From Candidatus Saccharimonadota bacterium (GTDB lineage Bacteria; Patescibacteriota; Saccharimonadia; Saccharimonadales; SLHW01), in contig SLHW01000032.1 in assembly GCA_007135955.1 (NCBI GenBank), positions 1-5,078 on the forward strand: a stretch of DNA of 5,078 bases. Direction: 5' to 3'. This document shows, piece after piece, positions 1 through 4,983 of this stretch. Each line of letters begins with the position of its first letter. Position 1 is the stretch's first letter. Under the pieces are notes generated by a model. The model made no database searches. It was not told the DNA's origin and was given only the letters and a program-made list of their open reading frames with translations. The translations under genes and the position numbers were made by a program.

Positions 1-200
1 CCCAAAAACTGCCGAGCATAGCTACTCAGGCTTTCAACATAACGACGTTGCCCTTCTGCGTAAATAGTATCGAAAGCTAAGCTACTTTTGCCAGAACCAC
101 TAAGACCAGTCACAACAGTAAGCTTGTTGCGTGGCAACTCCACATCAATATTTTGCAAGTTATGCTCTCGGGCACCCTGCACTTTAATTACATCACTCAT
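1..200 (-). CDS. uvrA: UvrABC excinuclease subunit A, N-terminus (partial, runs off left edge)
   Basis: UvrA is the damage-recognising ATPase of nucleotide excision repair; it dimerises, loads UvrB on damaged DNA and acts in the cytoplasm on the nucleoid. Only the first 66 codons plus two bases are present. Seen directly: the family opening 'GAREHNLQNIDVELPRNKL' at residues 9-27, the Walker A P-loop GLSGSGKS at residues 32-39 (lysine 38, serine 39), then 'LAFDTIYAEGQRRYVESLS' and 'YARQFL', all diagnostic of UvrA ATP-binding domain I. The signature motif, zinc fingers and second ATPase domain lie outside the window. The ATG at 198-200 is chosen because the homology begins within a few residues of it. 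There is no Shine-Dalgarno; a TATAAT box ends 11 bases upstream, so the message should be nearly leaderless. The gene is separate from the unknown genes upstream (116-base gap). Identification is secure. Confidence 0.97.
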   Translation of the reverse strand, partial: MSDVIKVQGAREHNLQNIDVELPRNKLTVVTGLSGSGKSSLAFDTIYAEGQRRYVESLSSYARQFL

Positions 201-211
201 AAAACTAGTGA

Positions 212-217
212 ATTATA
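212..217 (-). promoter_or_regulatory. -10 box of the uvrA promoter (near-leaderless start)
   Basis: A perfect TATAAT reads on the minus strand at 217-212. Seventeen bases further upstream is a weak -35 match (TAGAAA at 235-240, 4 of 6). Transcription would be expected to begin near 205-206, giving a leader of only about 5-6 nucleotides before the uvrA ATG at 200, too short for a ribosome binding site. The boxes are seen; the start point is inferred from spacing. No SOS-type LexA box was recognised around it. Confidence 0.6.
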
Positions 218-316
218 CACAGAAATTTGATTTATTTCTAGGCAGACTATACCTACTACATCAGTTATGCTAGGCGAATGCGCTTAACTCTAAGACGGTG
301 TTTTAGCTATATGTTT

Positions 317-1036
317 TTAAGAATTAAACGATATGGTAATTCTCTCATCGACAGGGAGTTGAATTGGCAAACAAGCTGTTACTTCGTCTAAAAACTGCTG
401 CAGGTGAACGTCCTTAGACTGTCTCGTATCAATATCAGCAATCTCACAGACTGGATTTTCATAAATTTGTTCATGCGCTTCAACGCCTCTACGTAAGGCT
501 GGCCGAATGCCCTTGAGTATCGTTTGCTGAACATCTCGAATCGCCTCCAATGACTCATGATCAGGTTTTAGTACTAGCTTTTTTTTCTCTGAGGGCCGTG
601 ATGCAACTGCGCGCTGCAGTGCTGCAGAGGCAAACACCAGCTCGGTTATTGGCATTTCTTCAGCAATAAAATCAACAGCACCTTCTTTCCCCCAAACTGG
701 ACGGCGTTTTCTGCCACGAACTTTCGATAGATTGGCCTCGAGTTTGCTACGAGCATAGGAGAGTCCACCTTCGTGGTCACTAGTAATGCGAAATATTCGA
801 GTTTTTGCCATTTCTTCACGTATGCCACGCAAAGCTGGCACCATTAAGGATTTAACATCTTGCCGGTGCGATAAATCATTATCATTTAAATAGTGGATCT
901 TCTCTTGATTAACGTTGCCGCCAACTACCTTCGGCAAATACCGCTCAGAGGCATCAATTATCGTACCCTTTAATTGCTCTGCATCTTCTAAATAGGTTGG
1001 AAAATATAAATCAAGTCGCTCTCTGTTTGCTTGCAT
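317..1036 (-). CDS. Hypothetical protein, 239 aa, second gene of a two-gene operon
   Basis: I do not recognise a family. The protein has no signal peptide or membrane span and looks cytosolic. Visible features are a charged N-terminal half, a strongly basic patch at about residues 101-118 (including RGRKRRPVWGK), which could contact nucleic acid, an Ala-rich helix-like stretch at about 131-146, a lysine cluster near 151-157, a helical segment about 160-192, and a short hydrophobic beta-like end (PIQLPVDERITISF). The ATG at 1034-1036 is supported by GAGGT at 1043-1047, six bases upstream. The start lies inside the end of the preceding gene (26-base overlap, different frame), so the two are very likely co-transcribed and translationally coupled. 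Their products may work together, but nothing in the sequence says at what. The downstream 116 bases to uvrA hold no convincing terminator. Confidence 0.85.
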   Translation of the reverse strand: MQANRERLDLYFPTYLEDAEQLKGTIIDASERYLPKVVGGNVNQEKIHYLNDNDLSHRQDVKSLMVPALRGIREEMAKTRIFRITSDHEGGLSYARSKLEANLSKVRGRKRRPVWGKEGAVDFIAEEMPITELVFASAALQRAVASRPSEKKKLVLKPDHESLEAIRDVQQTILKGIRPALRRGVEAHEQIYENPVCEIADIDTRQSKDVHLQQFLDEVTACLPIQLPVDERITISFNS

Positions 1037-1889
1037 CGATATACCTCATCTTGGGGTCAAGCTCTGTCACAATAGTGCTTGGGATTGGCAGTATATCACC
1101 TAACCCATCTGTAGGGTAGCTTAAGCTATATGGATCACTACCACCTTTTTTTATCAGAGTTGCATGATGTTGCCTGCCTAATACTCGATCTTCTAAATCG
1201 CTATCGATATGCTTAATGCCAAGTCGACTCAAAACAAAATCGAGTGAAACTGCTCGCTCTTCACTAAGAAATTTTTCAGCTTCCGGGCTAAACACTACTC
1301 CGAATTTACGTCCGTCACCAAAACCTTTCAAGCTAGGCTTAGTGTTAAAAATGCCATTCGTCATACGAAGTGCTACATGACCAAGATCCCTAGGATCAAG
1401 TGGTAAACGCCTAGGATTCGCTTCCGGAGTACATAAGTCATAGGTAATCGCATCCTGAATTAAAGTATTTCGCTGACGTAACTCATTTTTATAGCGTCGT
1501 TGCATGCTTCGTACTTTTTGCTTAACGCGATCAGGCCGAGAAAATCGTCCATCGCTACTACCAAAAGTACGGAACAATAACTCTCTGGCATCTGACGCAT
1601 AAATACTCATAATGTGAATGTCTTCTGGGTTAGTAATGCGAGTTGGTCGAAGATCGGTTTTTTGAGGGTCTGGCAGCTTCACCACCTCAGGTTCATAATT
1701 TGAGGAACCCAATCGATGCACATAACTTCTAATATCTGCGAATTCATCTACTTGAGTGTTTATCCATCGACCTATGTTAAACGAGATATATTCTCTTTGA
1801 ACTGGTTGTTGATAGTGGTCTTCCTTGGCTAAGAAGCTCCTTGGCATTTGCTCTAAACCAATACCAGCGCCATCACGTTCTACGCTCAT
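1011..1889 (-). CDS. Hypothetical protein, 292 aa, first gene of a two-gene operon (possible distant 2H-phosphoesterase-like motif)
   Basis: No family is securely recognised. There is no signal peptide or membrane span. Visible parts: a disordered-looking N-terminus; a basic helical segment at about residues 118-141 (RPDRVKQKVRSMQRRYKNEL); 'GHVALRM' at 170-176; and 'HHATLIKKG' at 241-249. The two His-x-x-Leu elements (H171 and H242, 71 residues apart) faintly resemble the paired HxT motifs of 2H phosphoesterases (the LigT/ThpR RNA phosphodiesterase group). However, the first has Ala where Thr or Ser is expected, so this is only a lead. The open frame extends upstream to an ATG at 1994, but the start at 1889 is preferred: a strong GGAGGG lies four bases upstream at 1894-1899, and the longer start would lie upstream of the likely -10 box at 1953-1958. 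It overlaps the next gene by 26 bases and ends in TGA. Confidence 0.85.
   Translation of the reverse strand: MSVERDGAGIGLEQMPRSFLAKEDHYQQPVQREYISFNIGRWINTQVDEFADIRSYVHRLGSSNYEPEVVKLPDPQKTDLRPTRITNPEDIHIMSIYASDARELLFRTFGSSDGRFSRPDRVKQKVRSMQRRYKNELRQRNTLIQDAITYDLCTPEANPRRLPLDPRDLGHVALRMTNGIFNTKPSLKGFGDGRKFGVVFSPEAEKFLSEERAVSLDFVLSRLGIKHIDSDLEDRVLGRQHHATLIKKGGSDPYSLSYPTDGLGDILPIPSTIVTELDPKMRYIDASKQRAT
1043..1047 (-). promoter_or_regulatory. Ribosome binding site of the 239-aa gene
   Basis: GAGGT reads on the minus strand at 1047-1043, six bases before the ATG at 1036. It lies inside the 3' end of the preceding coding region, so ribosomes finishing the 292-aa gene can re-initiate here; this fixes the start of the downstream gene. 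Confidence 0.65.
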
Positions 1890-1893
1890 TGTT

Positions 1894-1899
1894 CCCTCC
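1894..1899 (-). promoter_or_regulatory. Ribosome binding site deciding the 292-aa gene start
   Basis: GGAGGG on the minus strand ends four bases (AACA) before the ATG at 1889. It is the strongest Shine-Dalgarno match among the minus-strand genes here, and the reason for shortening the frame by 35 codons from the upstream ATG at 1994. Confidence 0.8.
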
Positions 1900-1952
1900 G
1901 TTTTTGTTGTTAATCCACCTGTTTGTTTGCTGCGTCTCTTCAGCTTATGGTT

Positions 1953-1978
1953 ATTGTAGCACAATCTATTTGGTTCAA
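1953..1978 (-). promoter_or_regulatory. Putative promoter of the 292-aa/239-aa operon
   Basis: On the minus strand TACAAT (1958-1953) is preceded by TGC, giving an extended -10 (TGCTACAAT). A TTGAAC at 1978-1973 could be a -35, but the spacer is only 14 bases, so recognition may depend mainly on the extended -10. Transcription would begin near 1946, leaving a leader of about 57 nucleotides that contains the Shine-Dalgarno but no clear riboswitch or hairpin. Confidence 0.5.
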
Positions 1979-2014
1979 CTGTAAGCTTTAGCAATAACTA
2001 TTATTACAACTTTA

Positions 2015-2043
2015 TTGACTTATAAACTATTGCTTTGTATAAT
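2015..2043 (+). promoter_or_regulatory. Near-consensus promoter of the 45-aa small protein gene
   Basis: TTGACT at 2015-2020 (5 of 6) and a perfect TATAAT at 2038-2043 are separated by exactly 17 bases, the optimal sigma70-type spacing. Transcription should begin near 2050, giving a leader of about 35 nucleotides with the ribosome binding site in it. The promoter diverges from that of the 292-aa gene. A 7-bp inverted repeat (AGCAATA at 1990-1996, TATTGCT at 2028-2034) brackets the -35 and reaches into the spacer; it may be chance or an operator. Confidence 0.8.
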
Positions 2044-2072
2044 ATAAGTATATTTACTATCTCTTAGCCAGT

Positions 2073-2078
2073 GAGGAG
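2073..2078 (+). promoter_or_regulatory. Ribosome binding site of the 45-aa gene
   Basis: GAGGAG lies six bases before the ATG at 2085, an ideal Shine-Dalgarno position. Together with the promoter upstream it is the main evidence that this very short frame is a real, well-expressed gene. Confidence 0.8.
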
Positions 2079-2084
2079 AGCGCT

Positions 2085-2222
2085 ATGATCGAGTTTATCG
2101 TTCTGGGTATTGTTCCAGGCACTCAATTTGAAATAAATTTTTCACATATTGCTACTATTGCGTGGTTTGGTTTTGCTGCTTATTGCATTATTTCCAGCAA
2201 GCAAAAGATAACTGAAAAATAA
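2085..2222 (+). CDS. Small predicted membrane protein, 45 aa
   Basis: A short frame runs from the ATG at 2085 to TAA at 2220-2222. The product starts MIEFIVLGIVPGTQFEINF and has a hydrophobic segment at about residues 21-37 (rich in Ile, Ala, Phe, Trp) followed by a charged tail ending KQKITEK. It therefore looks like a single-span membrane protein, with the basic C-terminus probably in the cytoplasm. The N-terminal 'LGIVPGT' (residues 7-13) looks motif-like, but I cannot name a family. Support for it being real is strong: a TTGACT-17-TATAAT promoter, GAGGAG six bases before the start, and a clear hydrophobic/charged pattern. It is the only plus-strand gene here and it converges on sbcB with 8 bases between stops, so it is probably transcribed alone. 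Function is unknown; no partner toxin, antitoxin or secretion gene is next to it. Confidence 0.8.
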   Translation: MIEFIVLGIVPGTQFEINFSHIATIAWFGFAAYCIISSKQKITEK

Positions 2223-2230
2223 CTATTTGC

Positions 2231-3679
2231 TTAAGATTCAATCGGCGCAATGCTTTCAGCATATAACTGCAGTTCTTCGAGTAAAAACTTCTTCTCAGGC
2301 GACTTAAGGACAATGTGTTCTGCGGCGGCCTGCAGCCTACGAGCAAACTGAGCCAATCGACTTTGTCCGTCACCGTGCATCAGCCGACGGTAACGAAAGT
2401 CCTCCCATTCGGCGCGCTCTTCTCTGGTCAGATGCTGTGGATAATTACGAGCTTTATAAAGTGGCAACAGTGTCTTCAGGCGCTGGTCTTGGAACTCAAA
2501 TGCTTCGATTGCTAGCTCTTCAGGCTTAGCTGAGCGCACTCGAGCCATTGTGGAAGCGTCTTTAGCAGAAAAGAAGCCATCGTATAATCTGCTATCGACC
2601 TCGGTGTCATCTATTCCCAAGAGATCTTCCTGTTGACTCGGACGTGCGGAAGCAACCACCCGCTGGAATACATCAGCTAGCTCTGAGTGATGTTTTTGTA
2701 GCCTGGCTAGCTGTTGCTTAACGTCTGCTGTATCAATCGATAATCGTTTTTGACTAGATTTATCGAGCACCCCAAGCGGCGCAACAGCTGGACAACGATT
2801 ATAGCGAATTACTTTTACTGGTAGCGGAAACTCTCGTTCGCTTTGACGGGACTGCCAAGCTTGGAGCAGTTCGTTTTCAGTCTTGCTGACATAATCATCT
2901 GGACTATAGCGCAAATCATACACTAACGCTGCCCCCGGCTGGTCTGGCACATCGGCAAGCTTTACAGCCACAGTCGTTTTTTCATGATCACCATCATAGC
3001 GCCCCGAGGTGTAAACAAATGGTTGATCAGACGCTACTATTTCAGCAACTGAACGCTTATCACGAATTGACAATAAATAATCAAAGAGCTTAGGCTGCTT
3101 AGTACGAATCAGTTTCGCAACTGCGATGGTAGCCAGAACATCGCTAAGCGCATCATGAGCTTTCTCGTGAAGTAGCTTGTTTACTTGAGCGAGCAACTCT
3201 AATCGATTAGTCGCTGATCCATCGCTAGCAAACGGCCACTCAATCCCTTCTGGGCGCAGTGCTCGAGTCATCCGGACAACATCAAGCAAGTCCCAGCGTG
3301 AGCGATCGTCCTTCCATGACCATTCATATGGATCATAGAAATTACGGTAATTAAGAAAGCGCATAAACTCATCATCAAACCGGACAGAGTTAAAACCAGT
3401 AAAAATAGTACCCGGTGTCGCTATTTCGTCGTGAAATAACTCGAGGAACTCTGCTTCAGTGTAACCGCTTTCAATAGTTTGCTGTGGCGTGATACCGGTA
3501 ATCAAGATTGCCTCCGGGTCAGGGAGCACATCAGGTGTCAGCGCAATCAGGTAATTGTAAGGGTCGCCAATCGGTTCAAGCTGCAGACTTGTCCGCTGCG
3601 CAGCAAACTGCATTACCCGAGCCTCCCGAGGATTTACACCGGAGGTTTCAAGATCATAAAACAAAAAGCTAGCTGCCAT
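2231..3679 (-). CDS. sbcB: Exodeoxyribonuclease I (ExoI, SbcB family), 482 aa
   Basis: ExoI is a processive 3'-5' exonuclease on single-stranded DNA; in the Escherichia coli family member it acts in mismatch repair and recombination and binds SSB. The protein matches it along its full length and is about the usual size (E. coli about 475 aa). Exonuclease domain, residues about 5-195: motif I 'FYDLET' with D9 and E11, 'ITGITPQ' at 60-66, motif II 'VRFDDE' with D102, 'YRNFYDPYEWSWKDDRSRWDLLDV' at about 111-134, 'ALRPEGIEWP' at 140-149, and motif III 'AHDALSDV' with H175 and D180. All five catalytic positions known in E. coli ExoI are present. The SH3-like middle follows, then the C-terminal helical domain with 'LYDGFFS' (365-371) and 'YKARNYP' (408-414). 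The ATG at 3679 is the only possible start: an in-frame TGA lies eight codons upstream, with no start codon between. There is no Shine-Dalgarno. The start codon sits in a hairpin loop. The upstream gene ends 51 bases away. Confidence 0.95.
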   Translation of the reverse strand: MAASFLFYDLETSGVNPREARVMQFAAQRTSLQLEPIGDPYNYLIALTPDVLPDPEAILITGITPQQTIESGYTEAEFLELFHDEIATPGTIFTGFNSVRFDDEFMRFLNYRNFYDPYEWSWKDDRSRWDLLDVVRMTRALRPEGIEWPFASDGSATNRLELLAQVNKLLHEKAHDALSDVLATIAVAKLIRTKQPKLFDYLLSIRDKRSVAEIVASDQPFVYTSGRYDGDHEKTTVAVKLADVPDQPGAALVYDLRYSPDDYVSKTENELLQAWQSRQSEREFPLPVKVIRYNRCPAVAPLGVLDKSSQKRLSIDTADVKQQLARLQKHHSELADVFQRVVASARPSQQEDLLGIDDTEVDSRLYDGFFSAKDASTMARVRSAKPEELAIEAFEFQDQRLKTLLPLYKARNYPQHLTREERAEWEDFRYRRLMHGDGQSRLAQFARRLQAAAEHIVLKSPEKKFLLEELQLYAESIAPIES

Positions 3680-3691
3680 CGTAGCAGCTAG
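3658..3691 (-). terminator. Terminator-like hairpin with the sbcB start codon in its loop
   Basis: Read on the minus strand, CTAGCTGC (3691-3684) and GCAGCTAG (3676-3669) form a perfect 8-bp stem around the 7-base loop TACGATG, which contains the sbcB ATG. One C then TTTTTGTTTT (3667-3658) follows. This is the shape of a Rho-independent terminator for transcripts coming from the 183-aa gene, yet its 3' arm is codons 2-4 of sbcB and the T tract encodes Phe-Leu-Phe of the exonuclease motif. It could instead be a translation-control hairpin. The structure is seen; either function is inferred. Confidence 0.5.
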
Positions 3692-3719
3692 TGTAACACT
3701 TCAGTCTTATGCCGGTGAA
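3690..3719 (-). promoter_or_regulatory. Possible sbcB promoter with extended -10
   Basis: On the minus strand TGTTACACT (3698-3690) fits an extended -10 (TGn plus TACACT, 4 of 6), with a weak TTCACC (3719-3714, 4 of 6) 18 bases upstream. Transcription would start near 3682-3683, three to four bases before the ATG and inside the hairpin loop, so this transcript would lack the 5' arm of the hairpin. The boxes are only moderate matches; the alternative is that sbcB is read from the upstream gene. Confidence 0.35.
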
Positions 3720-3730
3720 CGATTATCTAA

Positions 3731-4282
3731 TCACGAGTAAAGCTCGACCCATCTACGCTCAAGCTCACAGCGCTCTCTTACCTTCTGCTGAAGCTCAGGA
3801 TTAAGTTTGCTAGTATCAATATCTCGCCACAGGTGCTCTTTCTCTTCTTTGAATTTATCAATAATCTTTAATAGATCCTCCGGCTCGGACGGGTGGATCT
3901 CAACTTTCGCATAATATGGCTGCTGAGCGCTCGACACTGAACTAGCCAAAGCGAGTCTAGCCGCAAACGTTTCGGGCTTTATTCGCACGACTGCTTTGGT
4001 AGGTAGATGTTCTTTATCAACTGTCAGGCCAATAATTTTCGTGCCAACCAACGGAAAGTCTATATAAATTGGCAGCGCTATATCAGTATCCAAAACAACA
4101 ACATCTAGGCTACCGTTTGCATTTAATATATGTTCTCTGTCGTCAAAAGATATCGGCGTGTAACCCTGGCCTCGACGATGCTCGCGTGAATCGATAAGCC
4201 TTTTTTCTCGCCAAAGAGCTTCAGCTCCAGCCTCTATCCTGGTGCAGTGGGGTATCTCACTGCTAAAACTTCGTTCAGTCAT
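3731..4282 (-). CDS. Hypothetical protein, 183 aa, upstream of sbcB
   Basis: No family is recognised. The protein is soluble-looking, with no signal peptide or membrane span. A polar N-terminus (about residues 1-50, Arg/Glu/His-rich) leads to a beta-rich core at about 58-103 (SLDVVVLDTDIALPIYIDFPLVG and KIIGLTVD segments, then 'AVVRI'). A helical, charged C-terminal part follows at about 136-180, perhaps a short coiled coil, ending in an Arg/Glu-rich stretch. It has its own perfect TTGACA/TATAAT promoter, with transcription expected near 4307. The start at 4282 has only AGGA three bases upstream, a poorly spaced Shine-Dalgarno. It lies 51 bases upstream of sbcB on the same strand; co-transcription is possible but a terminator-like hairpin stands between them. 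Function is unknown. Confidence 0.85.
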   Translation of the reverse strand: MTERSFSSEIPHCTRIEAGAEALWREKRLIDSREHRRGQGYTPISFDDREHILNANGSLDVVVLDTDIALPIYIDFPLVGTKIIGLTVDKEHLPTKAVVRIKPETFAARLALASSVSSAQQPYYAKVEIHPSEPEDLLKIIDKFKEEKEHLWRDIDTSKLNPELQQKVRERCELERRWVELYS

Positions 4283-4313
4283 ATTTCCTACAATCTGTTA
4301 TTACAATTTTACG

Positions 4314-4341
4314 ATTATACAAGTATTTAATCTGATGTCAA
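4314..4341 (-). promoter_or_regulatory. Consensus promoter of the 183-aa gene
   Basis: A perfect -35 TTGACA (4341-4336) and a perfect -10 TATAAT (4319-4314) are separated by 16 bases on the minus strand, one short of optimum. This is the best sigma70-type promoter match in the window. Transcription should begin near 4307, giving a leader of about 24 nucleotides. A short inverted repeat (4346-4360) lies four bases upstream of the -35. Confidence 0.85.
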
Positions 4342-4345
4342 AATA

Positions 4346-4360
4346 TCTTCACTTTGAAGA
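4346..4360. repeat. Short inverted repeat just upstream of the 183-aa gene promoter
   Basis: TCTTCA and TGAAGA form a perfect 6-bp inverted repeat around CTT, four bases upstream of the -35 box. Its place would suit an upstream regulator site, but an inverted repeat this short can arise by chance in AT-rich DNA. Confidence 0.3.
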
Positions 4361-4468
4361 ATAAGCTGACGATAGTCACAATTTTTCAATATTCACAGCC
4401 TTATCATTAAGACAGGCTATTGCAAAATACCAAAACTGCCAAGCCTAGTTACTACACTACAACGATAA

Positions 4469-4948
4469 TTATGCTTGATAAATGCGAGTGCGAACGCGAG
4501 TTTTTGGTTCTTGTTTATGAAATATCTGTTGCTTGAAGCGCTCTATGGCACCAGCAAATAAGTATACTTGTTCAACCTCTACTAAAGTCATACCGACATC
4601 GCCGGGAAACTGTACCACTAACTCACCGCTAGTTTTTATATTTGAATATAAGCCTCGGTCACGTATCACCTCGACTCTATCGGGAGCAAATACCACCCCT
4701 CCGACAGTCGGCAAAGATAAGCTTTTCTCGACTTCATCTTCGAAGGTCAAATCAACGGTCTGTATAAGCACTAGCTCTTGCATTGCCTGCGATTCAGGGG
4801 TTAACCTGTCCACTGGACCATAAAGTATGGTGCGTCCAGTGTTTTCTAAATGATGCTGAACGACTACAGTTTCATCGGCAAGCGTTTTTTGACTTATATC
4901 AATGTCATGAAACCGCTCAAATCTATCCTCGGGACCTACTTGTGGCAT
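4469..4948 (-). CDS. Hypothetical protein, 159 aa
   Basis: No family is recognised. The sequence looks like a soluble, mostly beta protein: acidic N-terminus (about residues 1-25), alternating hydrophobic strands at about 27-43 (TVVVQHHLENTGRTILYG), 59-69 (ELVLIQTVDLT), 83-95 (GGVVFAPDRVEVI) and 108-115, then a helix at about 122-142 (VEVEQVYLFAGAIERFKQQIF). It ends in a basic tail (KTRVRTRIYQ). There is no signal peptide or membrane span. The start at 4948 has no Shine-Dalgarno, but a good promoter places the transcript start within a base or two of the ATG, so translation is probably leaderless. It ends in TAA; the following 186 bases lead to the separately promoted 183-aa gene. Function is unknown. 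Confidence 0.8.
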   Translation of the reverse strand: MPQVGPEDRFERFHDIDISQKTLADETVVVQHHLENTGRTILYGPVDRLTPESQAMQELVLIQTVDLTFEDEVEKSLSLPTVGGVVFAPDRVEVIRDRGLYSNIKTSGELVVQFPGDVGMTLVEVEQVYLFAGAIERFKQQIFHKQEPKTRVRTRIYQA

Positions 4949-4954
4949 AGTATC

Positions 4955-4983
4955 ATATTATCACTTATTTATATATTTGTCAA
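4955..4983 (-). promoter_or_regulatory. Promoter of the 159-aa gene, predicted leaderless
   Basis: On the minus strand a perfect TTGACA (4983-4978) is followed after 17 bases by TAATAT (4960-4955), itself preceded by TGA, so the -10 is extended. The expected start point, six to seven bases past the -10, falls on the ATG at 4948 or the base before it. The -10 box is only a 4 of 6 match but keeps the key first, second and last bases. Confidence 0.6.

Noticed and set aside
88..273. Plus-strand frame of 61 codons
   Set aside because: It is antisense to the certain uvrA start and extends into its promoter; no ribosome binding site and no protein-like pattern.
646..828. Minus-strand frame of 60 codons inside the 239-aa gene
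   Set aside because: It lies wholly within a longer same-strand gene in another frame, with no own initiation signal.
1890..1994. Upstream ATG extending the 292-aa protein by 35 residues
   Set aside because: The extension lies partly upstream of the likely -10 box, and the internal ATG at 1889 has a strong, well-placed GGAGGG.
2249..2261. ATGCT-TTC-AGCAT palindrome near the sbcB stop
   Set aside because: Five-bp stem inside coding sequence with no T tract; likely chance.
2188..2515. Frames overlapping the sbcB 3' end on both strands (2188-2373 minus, 2315-2515 plus)
   Set aside because: They sit across or opposite the clearly homologous C-terminal part of ExoI and lack initiation signals.
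3479..3691. Plus-strand frame of 70 codons over the sbcB start
   Set aside because: Antisense to conserved exonuclease motifs; no promoter or ribosome binding site seen.
4397..4418. Imperfect hairpin (AGCCT...AGGCT) downstream of the 159-aa gene
   Set aside because: Only a 5-bp stem with a 12-base loop, or a bulged alternative, and no T tract on either strand; not a credible terminator.
4533..4823. Plus-strand frame of 96 codons
   Set aside because: Antisense shadow of the 159-aa gene; Ser/Thr-rich low-complexity translation and no initiation signals.
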